Source: JAPLSN01 sp964482955
Lineage (GTDB): Bacteria; Spirochaetota; Spirochaetia; Treponematales; UBA12059
Length of the DNA: 30,686 nucleotides
Assembly (NCBI GenBank): GCA_964482955.1
Contig: CAYZZW010000040.1
Location: forward strand, 1 to 30,686
Reading direction: 5' to 3'
Shown: positions 16,274-26,455 of the stretch, in pieces
Layout of the letters: each line of letters opens with the position of its first letter
Numbering within the stretch: the first letter of the stretch is position 1
The notes under the pieces: model-generated
Database searches by the model: none
Seen by the model: the letters and a program-made list of their open reading frames with translations, nothing else
What the model was told of the DNA's origin: nothing
Made by a program: the position numbers and the translations under genes

Positions 16274-16350
16274 CCGCCGCGCGAACGTCTTCGACGTTCA
16301 CGGCGACGAGCTTCGCTCGTCGACTATTCTGAGCGACGTTCGCGCGGCGG
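16274..16350. repeat. Compound palindrome with two internal hairpins downstream of clpP
   Basis: CCGCCGCGCGAACGTC (16274-16289) is exactly complementary to GACGTTCGCGCGGCGG (16335-16350), a perfect 16-bp outer stem. Inside are CGACGAGC-TTC-GCTCGTCG (16304-16322) and, competing with the outer stem, GAACGTC-TTC-GACGTTC (16283-16299). Both inner loops read GAA on the minus strand. The element abuts repeat copy C and lies 27 bases past the clpP stop. It can fold in alternative ways as RNA or extrude as DNA. Confidence 0.65.
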
Positions 16351-16376
16351 GAACGCCCCGATACGCCGGAACGCGC

Positions 16377-16991
16377 TTAGAGACCGAGTTCCTTGCGGGT
16401 GGCGACGATGCGCGAGAGGAGGCCGTACGACAGGGCTTCGTCCGCGCTCATCCAGTAGTCGCGGTCCGTGTCCTTGACGACGCGGTCGAGCTTCTGGCCG
16501 GATTCCTCCGCGATGATCTTGTTGATGCGTTCCTTGGCCTTTTCGATCTCGCGGGCGTGGATCTCGATCTCGGTAGCGACGCCGCGGATGCCGGACAGCG
16601 GCTGGTGGATGAGGTAGTGGCTGTTCGGAAGGCCCGCGCGGCGCTCTTTCGGCGCGGCCAGGAGGATGAGGGCGGCGGCGCTCGCGACGAGGCCCATGCC
16701 GACCATGTGCACCGGCGGCTTCACGAAGCGGACCATGTCGAAGATGGCGAAGCCGGCGTCCACGTCGCCGCCGGGGGAGTCGATGAAGATCTTGATGGGA
16801 TCGTCGGACTCGGCCTCGAAGAGGAGAAGCTGCTTGACGACCTTCTCGGCCTGGTCCTTGTCGATCTCGCCCGCGAGGATGATGGTGCGCGTCTTGAGGA
16901 AGCGCTCGGCGAGGGGATCCGGTCCCTTGTCCTTCTTTTCGGGTTCGTCTTCGTCCTGGGAGCGGACGTAGGGGATGCGGTGTTCGTTCAT
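16377..16991 (-). CDS. clpP: ATP-dependent Clp protease proteolytic subunit
   Basis: 204 residues, normal for the family, with a charged N-terminal tail (SQDEDEPEKKDKG). The catalytic triad is present: Ser104 in GLVASAAALIL, His129 in HYLIHQPLSG and Asp178 in DTDRDYWMS. The oxyanion-site SPGGDV (72-77) is intact. The nucleophile region departs from the usual QAASMGAFLL: Met-Gly after the serine are replaced by Ala-Ala, marking a divergent ClpP paralogue. ClpP forms a barrel that degrades proteins fed by ClpA/ClpX; a ClpA-type partner with an IGF loop lies at 27120. TATAAT is 6 bases before ATG; the spacer GAAGGC could be a weak ribosome-binding site. Confidence 0.9.
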   Translation of the reverse strand: MNEHRIPYVRSQDEDEPEKKDKGPDPLAERFLKTRTIILAGEIDKDQAEKVVKQLLLFEAESDDPIKIFIDSPGGDVDAGFAIFDMVRFVKPPVHMVGMGLVASAAALILLAAPKERRAGLPNSHYLIHQPLSGIRGVATEIEIHAREIEKAKERINKIIAEESGQKLDRVVKDTDRDYWMSADEALSYGLLSRIVATRKELGL

Positions 16992-16997
16992 GCCTTC

Positions 16998-17003
16998 ATT
17001 ATA
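16998..17003 (-). promoter_or_regulatory. -10 box of clpP overlapping the upstream stop codon
   Basis: TATAAT reads on the minus strand at 16998-17003 with 6 bases (GAAGGC) before ATG 16991, so transcription should start on the initiation codon. Its bases overlap the TAA stop (16999-17001) of the preceding membrane-protein gene. No -35 match is visible at 17 bases. Confidence 0.5.
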
Positions 17004-17574
17004 TCGAAAGCGGAGGGCCCTCGGCTACGGAAAGCGCCTTTTCCGGCGAAGGCGCGGGGACGTCGCGGTAGCCGTCGATGTTGCCGAAGGACACGCGCGA
17101 ACCGGACAGGGCTTCGTAGTAGCGGCGCTTGGCGCCGACGGCTTCGCGGTTGTGGAGGAAGCGCTCGAGGCCGTTCCACACGAAGAACCACGCCGGGATG
17201 AGGAGGAACTCGTTGAAGAGGTCCAGGGCCGGCAAGCGCCTGGCGACGAGGTTGGCGCCGAGGAGGAGGCCGAGGCCGACGAGCACCATGCCGGCGGACG
17301 CGAGGGCGACGCGGCGGTCCGAGCGGGCGTAGTGCGCGGAGCGCTCTGCGAAAAAAGAGGCGAGACGGCCGACGATGAGGGTTTCCTCGTCGGAGGAGCG
17401 GAGCGCCGCGGGCAGGAGGAGGAGGATATCGGAGCCCGAGGACGCCTTGCTCTTGCGGAAGCGCATGTTGAGCTCTTCGAGGAAGTCGCGCGACAGGGCG
17501 CGCTGGCCGTAATCGCGGACGTCGAAATCGGAAAAGAGGTCGTCGTAGGAATCGAGGGCGAGGGTGACGACCAC
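16999..17574 (-). CDS. Membrane protein of unknown function closing the ATPase operon
   Basis: 191 residues from GTG 17574, which begins 2 bases after the stop of the universal stress protein. The upstream extension in this frame overlaps that gene and is unlikely. The N-terminal third is soluble (LDSYDDLFSDFDVRDYGQR, SRDFLEELNMRFRKSK). Two hydrophobic segments follow at about 98-115 (VALASAGMVLVGLGLLLG) and 125-142 (LFNEFLLIPAWFFVW), with a basic C-terminal tail. No family is recognised. Position suggests a role with the ATPase or stress protein. Confidence 0.7.
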   Translation of the reverse strand: MVVTLALDSYDDLFSDFDVRDYGQRALSRDFLEELNMRFRKSKASSGSDILLLLPAALRSSDEETLIVGRLASFFAERSAHYARSDRRVALASAGMVLVGLGLLLGANLVARRLPALDLFNEFLLIPAWFFVWNGLERFLHNREAVGAKRRYYEALSGSRVSFGNIDGYRDVPAPSPEKALSVAEGPPLSI

Positions 17575-17576
17575 GG

Positions 17577-18059
17577 CTACAGGTTCCGGTAGACCTGTTC
17601 GGCCTGGGGGCCCTTCACGAGGAGGACCGGGCACGCGGCCGCCGCGATGATCTCGCGGTTGGCCTCGATGATCATGTCGCGGTGCGCGGCGTCGCCGCCC
17701 CAGCCGCCGAGGGCGATGCAGTCGGCGCCCTCCTCTTCCGCGAGGCGGGTGATCTCCGCGGCGACGGAGCCCTTGAGGAGCTTGGTCTCGATGTGGAGGC
17801 GCTTCGCCTTGGCCAGGTCGCGTACGAATTCGAGGTAGCGCGCGCCCGATTCCTCGAGGCTGCGCTCGTACTCCTCGCTCTCGTCCTGCACGAAGATGCG
17901 GCTCAGGGCCAGGCTCTTGATGGTGGCCGTGTCCACGACGTACGCCGCGATGACGCGGCTGCCGTGTTCCTTTTTGAGCGCGACGACGAGTTTCGCGGCC
18001 GCGATCGACGACTCGGCGCCGTTCACGACCACGACGATGGTGGACAGGAGCCCCTTCAT
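17577..18059 (-). CDS. Universal stress protein (UspA family)
   Basis: 160 residues. The UspA alpha/beta fold is shown by the N-terminal strand LLSTIVVVVNGAESS, the central VIAAYVVD strand, and the end GADCIALGGWGGDAAHRDMI...AACPVLLVKG. The last part resembles the ATP-binding motif G-2x-G-9x-G(S/T), but the pattern is incomplete, so nucleotide binding is uncertain. The start overlaps the subunit D stop as ATGA, so it is translated with the ATPase subunits. USPs respond to starvation and energy stress. Cotranscription with an ion-pumping ATPase hints that it monitors or tunes that complex; this is inference. Confidence 0.82.
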   Translation of the reverse strand: MKGLLSTIVVVVNGAESSIAAAKLVVALKKEHGSRVIAAYVVDTATIKSLALSRIFVQDESEEYERSLEESGARYLEFVRDLAKAKRLHIETKLLKGSVAAEITRLAEEEGADCIALGGWGGDAAHRDMIIEANREIIAAAACPVLLVKGPQAEQVYRNL

Positions 18060-18682
18060 CCGTTCCGCCCTCCTCCCCTCGCCTTGAGCAGCTTGCCCGC
18101 GAACACGGCTTCCCGCTCGCGCTCCTCGAGCGAGGCCTCGATGAAACGCTTGCGCTCCCGCGATTCCGGTATCACCATCTTTTCGAGCGCGTTCACGCGG
18201 CGCTGGGTCTTCCGCACTTCGCGCGCGAGGCGCCAGACGATCGAGCGCAGCCCCGCCATCCGTCCGAGCAGCTTCAGGAGCTCCGTGAATTCTAGCACGG
18301 TGGTATCGGTGTCCGCAAAGGAATTCATGAACGACGCGGCCGGGCGGGCGGGCGGGACGCGCACCTCCACGCTGTTGATCTGGATGCCGGCGGCCTGCAC
18401 GCGCTTGGGAGCGGCTACGATGTCGTCGCGCGCTTCGCCGACGGCGGCCGCGCGCTCGCGCCCGACCGCGAGGAGCATGCGCCGCATGGCCGGGTACGCG
18501 GTGCCCGCGCGCTTGTCGATCTCGCGTTCGAGCACGCGGACCTCGTCGACGCGCTTCATGAGCTCCATCACGAGGATCTCGCGTTTCCGCTCGAGCAGGT
18601 CGTAGCCTTCGATCGCGAGCGAGAGGCGTTCTTTTTCCTTGATGAGGTTCGACTTGGTCGGCGCGACGTTGACGACGCTCAC
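18056..18682 (-). CDS. atpD: V/A-type ATPase subunit D (central stalk)
   Basis: 208 residues from GTG 18682, overlapping the subunit B stop as GTGA. The opening VAPTKSNLIKEKERLSLAIEG and the long helices at both ends (RLAREVRKTQRRVNALEKMV near residue 160) are the antiparallel coiled coil of the rotor shaft. Subunit D turns inside the A3B3 head and connects to the membrane ring. An upstream extension of the same frame lies within atpB and is excluded. The C-terminus is basic and Gly-rich. Confidence 0.9.
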   Translation of the reverse strand: MSVVNVAPTKSNLIKEKERLSLAIEGYDLLERKREILVMELMKRVDEVRVLEREIDKRAGTAYPAMRRMLLAVGRERAAAVGEARDDIVAAPKRVQAAGIQINSVEVRVPPARPAASFMNSFADTDTTVLEFTELLKLLGRMAGLRSIVWRLAREVRKTQRRVNALEKMVIPESRERKRFIEASLEEREREAVFAGKLLKARGGGRNG

Positions 18683-20060
18683 GACGGAGCCCCTTGCGGC
18701 AGGTGTTTCGCCAGGTGCTCGGGCGCGACGCGGAGAAGTTCGTCGCGCGGGAGGACCCCGAGGCACTTCCAGCCGATGTCGAGGGTACGGCCGATGTCGC
18801 GATCGTCGTTCTCGTCCTGCGTCATGAACTCCGCCTCGAAGCGCTCGCCGAAGCGGAGGTAGACCTTGTCGAGCTTCGAGAGCTCTTCCTCGCCGATGAT
18901 GGCCGCGAGGTTGCGGACGCTCTTCACGCGCGCGTAGGCGGCGAAAAGCTGGCTCGAGACGTCCTTGTGGTCGTCCCGCGTCATGCCCGGCCCGATGCCG
19001 TCCTTCATGAGGCGCGACAGCGACGGCAGGCCCGCGACCGGCGGGTAGATGCCCTTCTGGTGAATCTCGCGTTCGAGGACGATCTGGCCTTCGGTGATGT
19101 AACCCGTCAGGTCGGGGATCGGATGCGAGATGTCGTCGTTCGGCATGGAGAGGATGGGGATCTGCGTGATGGACCCGCGCGTTCCCTCGATGCGTCCGGC
19201 GCGCTCGTACAGCTCCGCCAGGTCGGAATAGAGGTAGCCGGGATAGCCCTTGCGCGAGGGCACTTCGCCGCGGGCGGCCGACACTTCGCGGAGGGCTTCG
19301 CAGTAGTTCGTCATGTCGGTCATCACGACGAGCACGTGCATGCCGAGGTCGAAGGCGAGGTATTCCGCGGCGGTGAGCGCGGCGCGCGGGGTGAGGAGAC
19401 GCTCGATGGACGGCGTGTCCGCGAGCGACAGGAACATGACTACGCGCGACAGGGCGCCCGAGCGCTCGAACGAGTCGACGAAGTATCGCGCGACGTCGTA
19501 CTTGATGCCCATGCCGGCGAACACGACGGCGAAGGTATCGTCCGCTCCGAGGACGCGCGCCTGCCTCACGATCTGCGCCGCCAGCTTGTTGTGCGGGAGG
19601 CCGTTGCCCGAGAAGATCGGCAGCTTCTGCCCGCGGATGAGCGTGTTCATGCCGTCGATGGCCGACACGCCGGTCTGGATGAAGTCGCGCGGGTAGACGC
19701 GCGCGGCCGGGTTGATGGGACGGCCGTTCACGTCGCGCAGGTCAGACGACACGAGCTCGGGATAGCCGTCGGTCGGGCGGCCGAGTCCGTCGAAGACGCG
19801 GCCGAGCATGTCGGGGCCGACCCGGATCTCGAGCGGCCGGCCGAGGTACTCCACCGTCGCGTCGTCGAGCGAGATGCCCGCGTTGTCGGCGAAGAGCTGG
19901 ACGGCGACGGCCGTGTCCGACACGTCGACGACGCGGCCCGTGCGGAGCGCGCCCGCGCGGTCGCGGACCGTGACGAGTTCGCCGAAGCCGGCGTTCTCGG
20001 TGCGCGGCGCGACGATGACGGGGCCTTCCGCCCTGCGGAGCCCGCGGTGTTCGAGTCCTC

Positions 20061-20064
<4 letters not shown>
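18679..20064 (-). CDS. atpB: V/A-type ATPase subunit B (non-catalytic head subunit)
   Basis: 461 residues, the usual length. The start ATG 20064 overlaps the subunit A stop as ATGA. Family signatures: DMLGRVFDGLGRPTDGYPE, FIQTGVSAIDGMNTLIRGQK, and IFSGNGLPHNKLAAQI where a catalytic subunit would have its P-loop; the absent GKT shows this is the regulatory nucleotide subunit. Further conserved blocks are MTDMTNYCEALREVS and GYPGYLYSDLAELYERAGR. It forms the hexamer head with subunit A in the cytoplasm. Confidence 0.95.
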
Positions 20065-21823
<1,759 letters not shown>

Positions 21824-21827
<4 letters not shown>

Positions 21828-22429
21828 GTTCGGGCCGCCTTTCCGCAGAGCGCGTCCGCGAGCTCGGCGCGCTTCTCCCGAAGGAGCTCGGAAGCCAGCA
21901 CGTCCATCGTGGCGCGCACGACGACCGTCGCGTCCGAATCTTCCACGACGGCGCCCGTCGAACCCACGGTCGGATCGTCCGCGACCCTCGCCGATGCCGC
22001 CCACGGTATCGAGCGCGCGAAAGCCTCGCGCGCGGCTTCGGAGAAACCGCACGCGCGCGCGACGAGCTCGCGTCCTTTCAAGAATTCCTCCGCCCGATCG
22101 GTCATCGACGACGCGAGCTCGACGACGCGCGATTCGGGCAACGACGCGAAGAAGCGGTCGACCGCGGCGCGGACGGCCTCGTCCAGATACGCCGTGCGGA
22201 TGCGCGACTTTTCGAGCGGCAGGCGCGCGGCCGATTCCGATTCGTGACGGGCCACGCGGGCCGCGGCGTCCCGTTCGAAAACGGCCACGGCGTCGGCCGT
22301 TTTCGCCGACGAGGCCGCGGCGAGTTTCGCGGCCGCCTCGTCGGCGCCCTTGAGGAGCGCCGCGGCTTTCTTGCGCGCGTCTTCGAGTATCTCGCGTTCG
22401 AGCGCTTCGGTTGTGACGATTTCTTCCAT
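21824..22429 (-). CDS. atpE: V/A-type ATPase subunit E (peripheral stalk)
   Basis: 201 residues. The first half is a continuous charged, Ala-rich helix (ILEDARKKAAALLKGADEAA through ARLPLEKSRIR); the second half is a globular domain ending MDVLASELLREKRAELADAL. This is the layout of subunit E, which pairs with G to form the stator stalk. GGA lies 7 bases before ATG 22429, and the stop overlaps atpA. E subunits diverge strongly, so the call rests partly on position between F and A. Confidence 0.82.
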
Positions 22430-22436
22430 ATGAATC

Positions 22437-22778
22437 CTACACGGACAAGCCTACGGCTTCGCGTATCGCGTCGAGCAATCCTTTCCTGCCCGGCTCGCGT
22501 CCGGCGGAAGGCGGTATTTCGACGACGAGGGGATACGCGCCGCCGATCTGCCAGTCCCGCACGCGTTCCTCGATCATGTCGGCGACGCTTTCGGACAGGA
22601 CGAGCACCTTCGGCGTGACGATCGGCTGGCCGCGTTCCCCGGCGCCGCCGGGAGCGGCGGTACACGATTCGAACGCGGCCAAGGCCTCGTCGCGGTTCAG
22701 CACCGACCGGCCGTCCACGCCCGCGAGCCGGAACGCCACGACGAGCTCGTCCTCCGCGATGACGAAAAAGTCGCGCAC
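22437..22778 (-). CDS. atpF: V/A-type ATPase subunit F
   Basis: 113 residues from GTG 22778. The sequence FFVIAEDELVVAFRLAGVDG, then VLVLSESVADMIEERVRDW, fits subunit F, a small Rossmann-like protein that binds the rotor shaft and switches the enzyme between states. A Gly/Pro-rich loop sits mid-protein. The gene stops 7 bases before atpE and starts 13 bases after atpK; no strong ribosome-binding site is visible. Confidence 0.82.
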   Translation of the reverse strand: MRDFFVIAEDELVVAFRLAGVDGRSVLNRDEALAAFESCTAAPGGAGERGQPIVTPKVLVLSESVADMIEERVRDWQIGGAYPLVVEIPPSAGREPGRKGLLDAIREAVGLSV

Positions 22779-22791
22779 GGATCGACGACCG

Positions 22792-23088
22792 CTACAGGAT
22801 CAGGATGAGCAGGGCGACGAGGAAGCCCCACAGGCAGATGCCCTCCGCCAGGCCGACGTACGGCAAGGCCTTGCCGGCCAGCTCGGGATTTTCCGCCATC
22901 GCGCCCATGGCCGCTGCGCCGATGCGCCCGACCGCGAGCCCGCCCGCGATGCAGCCCACGCTGATCGCGACGGCCGCCGATACGTATTTCCACATCGCCG
23001 CCGAATCCGCCTGACCGGCCGTTCCCTGGGCGAAAACGGACACGGCGCCGGCGACGAGGACGAACGCCAGGATCACGCGCTTCTTCAT
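22792..23088 (-). CDS. atpK: V/A-type ATPase proteolipid subunit K (c-ring)
   Basis: 98 residues. A hydrophobic N-terminal segment ending SVFAQG (1-21) looks like a signal peptide, unusual for bacterial c-subunits but seen in some V/A-type proteolipids. One helical hairpin follows (about 36-62 and 75-98). The ion-carrying Glu82 is in GLAEGICLWG. The residue after it is Gly, and no Gln is visible in the first helix, so typical sodium ligands are not evident; proton use is a tentative reading. AAGGAG at the end of the subunit I gene supplies the ribosome-binding site. Confidence 0.9.
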   Translation of the reverse strand: MKKRVILAFVLVAGAVSVFAQGTAGQADSAAMWKYVSAAVAISVGCIAGGLAVGRIGAAAMGAMAENPELAGKALPYVGLAEGICLWGFLVALLILIL

Positions 23089-23091
23089 GGT

Positions 23092-25113
23092 TCACTCCTT
23101 GCGATATTCGAATTTGAACGGCGAAAAGGGCTTTCCCGTCTCGGTGAAAAACTTCGAAAAGAATTCATAATACTGGAGCCTGATCACCTGGATGGTGACG
23201 ATCATCCCCTCGAGCGCGAGTATGAGCGCGTTTCCGAGGATCAGGACGAGGATACGGAACGCGACGCCCGCGGGCGCGCGTTCGCGCACGAGTTCGGCCA
23301 TCGAAAACACGACGAACGACAGCACCGCGTGCGAGAGCGCGAAGGCGCCGACGCGGAGGAAACTCATCGTGTTGGACACGTAGTACGATACCGAGTCGAT
23401 GAGTTCGACGACGCCCTTCATGGCGACATCGAGAAAACTCAAGCGCTCCGCCCCCGCGTGACGCTCGAAGAGGCGGGCGAGGAGCGGTTCCAGCACCACC
23501 GCCGCGAGCGGCAGCCCGAGCCCGAGCGCGTCGAACCAGGCGGGGCCGAATCCGAGCGCGGCTCGCGCTCCCATGCCTATGGCCCACCAGAAGAACAACG
23601 CGCCGGCGAGGCCCGTCTTCGACAGGAACGCCTCGGCGTACTTCCGGAGCCTGAGTTTGTTGACGATATTGACGGCGAGCCCGACCGAGTTGATGACGGC
23701 GCCGACGCCCACCGTGAAGCCGAAGAACGCGAACAGCTTGCCGACGCCGTTCGTCGGCATGACCTCGACGAAGCGGTCTACCGGCGTTCCCGTGAGCGCG
23801 GCGCTCACCGCGCGCGTCAGCGGGACGAACGCCGTCTCGTCCGTGAAGAACGAACCTTCGAGCAGCCCCATGACCGTCGATCCGATGCCGACGGCCACGA
23901 GGATGGGACCGAACTTCTTCCACGTTTTCGGCAAGCCGAGCGCCGACCGCCCGAGCAGCAGGCCCGCGAGCAGGATGACGAGGCCCTGGCCCGCGTCGCC
24001 GAACATGATCGAAAAGAGCAGCACGAAGAAGAACGCGACGAGCGGCGTCGGATCGACGGTTCCGTAGAGCGGCGCGCCGTACGACAGCACGATGCCCTCG
24101 AAGCTCGACACGAAGACGCGTTTCCGGAGCAGAACCGGAACCGTCTCATCCCCCGAGCGCACCGTCGGCAACTCTTCCGGAGCGAACACGCGCGTCGCCA
24201 CGCGCCCGTCCGTCGCGCGGCCGATCTCCTTCGTCAGCGAGGCGACCCGTTCGCGCGGTACCCAGCCTTCGAGGCGGAACACGTGATCGCTGGACTCGAG
24301 GCCCTCCTTCACGAGTTCGATCGAGCGGGCAACCGCGTAGGACGCGGACAGGGCCGTCCACGACGCGCGGAACCGCTCCGCGAGTCCGGCCTTGCGCGCC
24401 GACAGGCCCCCCAGTTCGTTTTCGAGCTCCGCGAGTTCCTTCGCGAGCGCGTTCGGCAATTCCGGCGGCAAGCCCTGGAAATCGGGCGGGAAATCCCGCG
24501 CCTTGAAACGGGCGCGTTCGAGCTCGGTATCGAGCGCGAAACGCCCCTTCCGCGACGCCAGCGCGACAATCTGCCCGGAAGCGCCGAGCGGCAGGACGAG
24601 GCCGCGGTCCCCGAGGCTCCGCTCGAGCTCCTCCCTCGCCGCCGGATCGACCGAACCGATCCGCACCGCGAGGAACGACAGGTGGTCGAGCTCGCGGAAC
24701 GGAAGCGAAAGGCCGCCGAAGGCCGAAGCTTCGTCTTTCGCCTCCGACACGGACGCGCGCCGGGCTTCGAGCCGCCCCACTTCCGCGGCGAGTTCGCCGC
24801 ACGCGCGGTCGAGCGTCTCGAGCCGGTCGCGGTCTTCGGGACCGGGAAGGCGGGTGCCGGCCGGGATCAGGGCGGGCGGGGAAAATCCAAGAAACGAGCC
24901 AATCCGTTCGAGCCGGTCGATCGCCGCGGCGATTTCTTCCCGTTCTCCCGCTGCATGGCCGCTCGCGGCGGCGGGGGAAGCCGCGTCGCCCGCGGTTTCG
25001 GCCTTCGGCGCGGCCAGTTCGCAGCACGCGGCGGCGCCGATGACTTCGAGCACCGCGTCCACGTCCCGCTTCAGGGCATGGAGTTCGAGCTTGCGCATCG
25101 CGACGGGGCTCAT
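23092..25113 (-). CDS. atpI: V/A-type ATPase subunit I (membrane stator, a-subunit)
   Basis: 673 residues from ATG 25113, overlapping the subunit C stop as ATGA (ATG 25098 is an alternative). The N-terminal half is soluble with coiled-coil runs (LAKELAELENELGGLSARKA). The C-terminal half has about seven to eight membrane helices, opening LVAFFFVLLFSIMFGDAGQG, a hallmark of subunit I. The essential Arg that releases the ion from the ring lies in NTMSFLRVGAFALSHAVL near the end. It forms the ion half-channels. Three genes upstream and six downstream complete the complex. Confidence 0.93.
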   Translation of the reverse strand: MSPVAMRKLELHALKRDVDAVLEVIGAAACCELAAPKAETAGDAASPAAASGHAAGEREEIAAAIDRLERIGSFLGFSPPALIPAGTRLPGPEDRDRLETLDRACGELAAEVGRLEARRASVSEAKDEASAFGGLSLPFRELDHLSFLAVRIGSVDPAAREELERSLGDRGLVLPLGASGQIVALASRKGRFALDTELERARFKARDFPPDFQGLPPELPNALAKELAELENELGGLSARKAGLAERFRASWTALSASYAVARSIELVKEGLESSDHVFRLEGWVPRERVASLTKEIGRATDGRVATRVFAPEELPTVRSGDETVPVLLRKRVFVSSFEGIVLSYGAPLYGTVDPTPLVAFFFVLLFSIMFGDAGQGLVILLAGLLLGRSALGLPKTWKKFGPILVAVGIGSTVMGLLEGSFFTDETAFVPLTRAVSAALTGTPVDRFVEVMPTNGVGKLFAFFGFTVGVGAVINSVGLAVNIVNKLRLRKYAEAFLSKTGLAGALFFWWAIGMGARAALGFGPAWFDALGLGLPLAAVVLEPLLARLFERHAGAERLSFLDVAMKGVVELIDSVSYYVSNTMSFLRVGAFALSHAVLSFVVFSMAELVRERAPAGVAFRILVLILGNALILALEGMIVTIQVIRLQYYEFFSKFFTETGKPFSPFKFEYRKE

Positions 25114-26120
25114 CGAGTTCCCCCCGTCACCGCCAGCGCGTACGCGGCCATCTCGTTCTTCGGGGCGCCCAAGTGCACGCCTTCGAACAGACCGAGAACC
25201 GTCGCGGCTTCGAATTCCTTGATCTTGAAAAAACAGTAGAGCGGCGTGTACGTGAACGGATGCAAATGGAGCGCCCTGCGCACGTGGCGGTACACGTGTC
25301 GGCGCGCCGAGGTTTCGAGCGCGCGCACGTCGAGCGACCAGCCCGGGCTTCCCGCGCCCTGATCGGCGAGCAGGCGGTACCAGCGCCACGGCGTCCAGTC
25401 CGCGACCGCGTCGCGCCGGAACCCGACCGCCCTGAGCGCCTCTCCGACGACGTCGCGCCCCTCGAGCTTCACGAGCAAGGGACCGATCGCGTCGGTGTCG
25501 AAGCCGTAGTAGCGCGCGAGCCGCTGCGCCCACACGACATTCGACAATTCGACTTCGAGCGCCACGAGTTCGCGAAGGGCGCCGCGGCGCGGAAGCGGCA
25601 CCGTATCGATCGCCTTCCACAATTCTTCGTAATACTGACGATCGAGGCGATTCTCCGTTCCCGCGGCGTCCTTGAGGGCGTCGGCGTCGATCCACGCGAA
25701 GCGGCCGCCTGCGAACATAGCCGGGAGATCCGGATACCGGTCGTCGTCGAGATCGCCGGGGGCCGCGCCGGGAGTCGCCTCGGGCGGCACGGGCGCGCCG
25801 GAAGCCGCCGCCGCGATGACGCGTTTGACGCGGGCGTATTCCGCCTTCCGGCCGAGCGCGTCGAAGAACGGCTCGTCGCGCCTGAGCACCCGCACGAGCA
25901 GTCGGAAATCTTCCATCGATTCGGCGATGACCGCCCGCTCCGCCTCGCGGAGAAGCGCGGCCTCGGGCAAAGCCGGCGCCGCCTTCCCGAACACCGACCG
26001 CCAGAGCTCGGACAGGTTTCCGCTCGAAGCCGCCCGGACCGCCCGCTCGCCCGACACCACGCGCGCGAACGCGCCGCACACGCGGGCGTAGACGTAGGAC
26101 AGCTCGAAGACGTCGGCCAT
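25110..26120 (-). CDS. atpC: V/A-type ATPase subunit C (AC39/d type)
   Basis: 336 residues from ATG 26120, which lies one base after the subunit G stop. The fold is helical. Recognisable subunit C/d pieces include ADVFELSYVYARVCGAFARV at the N-terminus, ENRLDRQYYEELWKAI, and the C-terminal LHPFTYTPLYCFFKIKEFEA, a conserved block of the family. Subunit C is the cap that seats the rotor shaft on the c-ring. It is placed before I, not between E and F as in Thermus or Enterococcus. Confidence 0.85.
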   Translation of the reverse strand: MADVFELSYVYARVCGAFARVVSGERAVRAASSGNLSELWRSVFGKAAPALPEAALLREAERAVIAESMEDFRLLVRVLRRDEPFFDALGRKAEYARVKRVIAAAASGAPVPPEATPGAAPGDLDDDRYPDLPAMFAGGRFAWIDADALKDAAGTENRLDRQYYEELWKAIDTVPLPRRGALRELVALEVELSNVVWAQRLARYYGFDTDAIGPLLVKLEGRDVVGEALRAVGFRRDAVADWTPWRWYRLLADQGAGSPGWSLDVRALETSARRHVYRHVRRALHLHPFTYTPLYCFFKIKEFEAATVLGLFEGVHLGAPKNEMAAYALAVTGGTR

Positions 26121-26121
26121 G

Positions 26122-26442
26122 TCAGGACCGTCCCGAAAGCCAGGCCGATAGCCAGGTTTCGCAGACCGCGCGGAAGGCGATTTCGTCGAGCGGCGCCGCG
26201 GCCAGGGCGGCGCGATACGCATCGATCTCGCGCGTCCGCGTCTCTTCGATCGCGGAAATCGCTTTAACCCGCGCGTCCTCGATCCTCCGGGCTTCGCGCT
26301 CGCTGGTTTCGCGATAGGCCCTGTCGGCCCGATCCCCGGCTTCGGCAAGCCGCCGGTCGGCCTCCGCCGCCGCGTCGGCGACGACGCGCTCGGCGTCGCG
26401 TTCCACGGAGACGAGTCTGTCCAGAATCTCGCGAGTCGGCAT
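26122..26442 (-). CDS. V/A-type ATPase subunit G/H-like stalk protein
   Basis: 106 residues from ATG 26442. Nearly the whole first two-thirds is one charged helix (ILDRLVSVERDAERVVADAA, then AYRETSEREARRIEDARVKA), matching the G (H) subunit that coils with E. The last 25 residues are less charged and Trp-rich (CETWLSAWLSG), which is unusual for the family and could dock on another stator part. CGGAGCG precedes ATG. It starts 13 bases after the PTS IIA stop. Confidence 0.75.
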   Translation of the reverse strand: MPTREILDRLVSVERDAERVVADAAAEADRRLAEAGDRADRAYRETSEREARRIEDARVKAISAIEETRTREIDAYRAALAAAPLDEIAFRAVCETWLSAWLSGRS

Positions 26443-26455
26443 GTGGTCGCTCCGT

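Noticed and set aside
16140..16376. CRISPR-like or attC-like array
   Set aside because: Palindromes and two degenerate units are present, but there are no regular spacers and no integrase or attC core sites.
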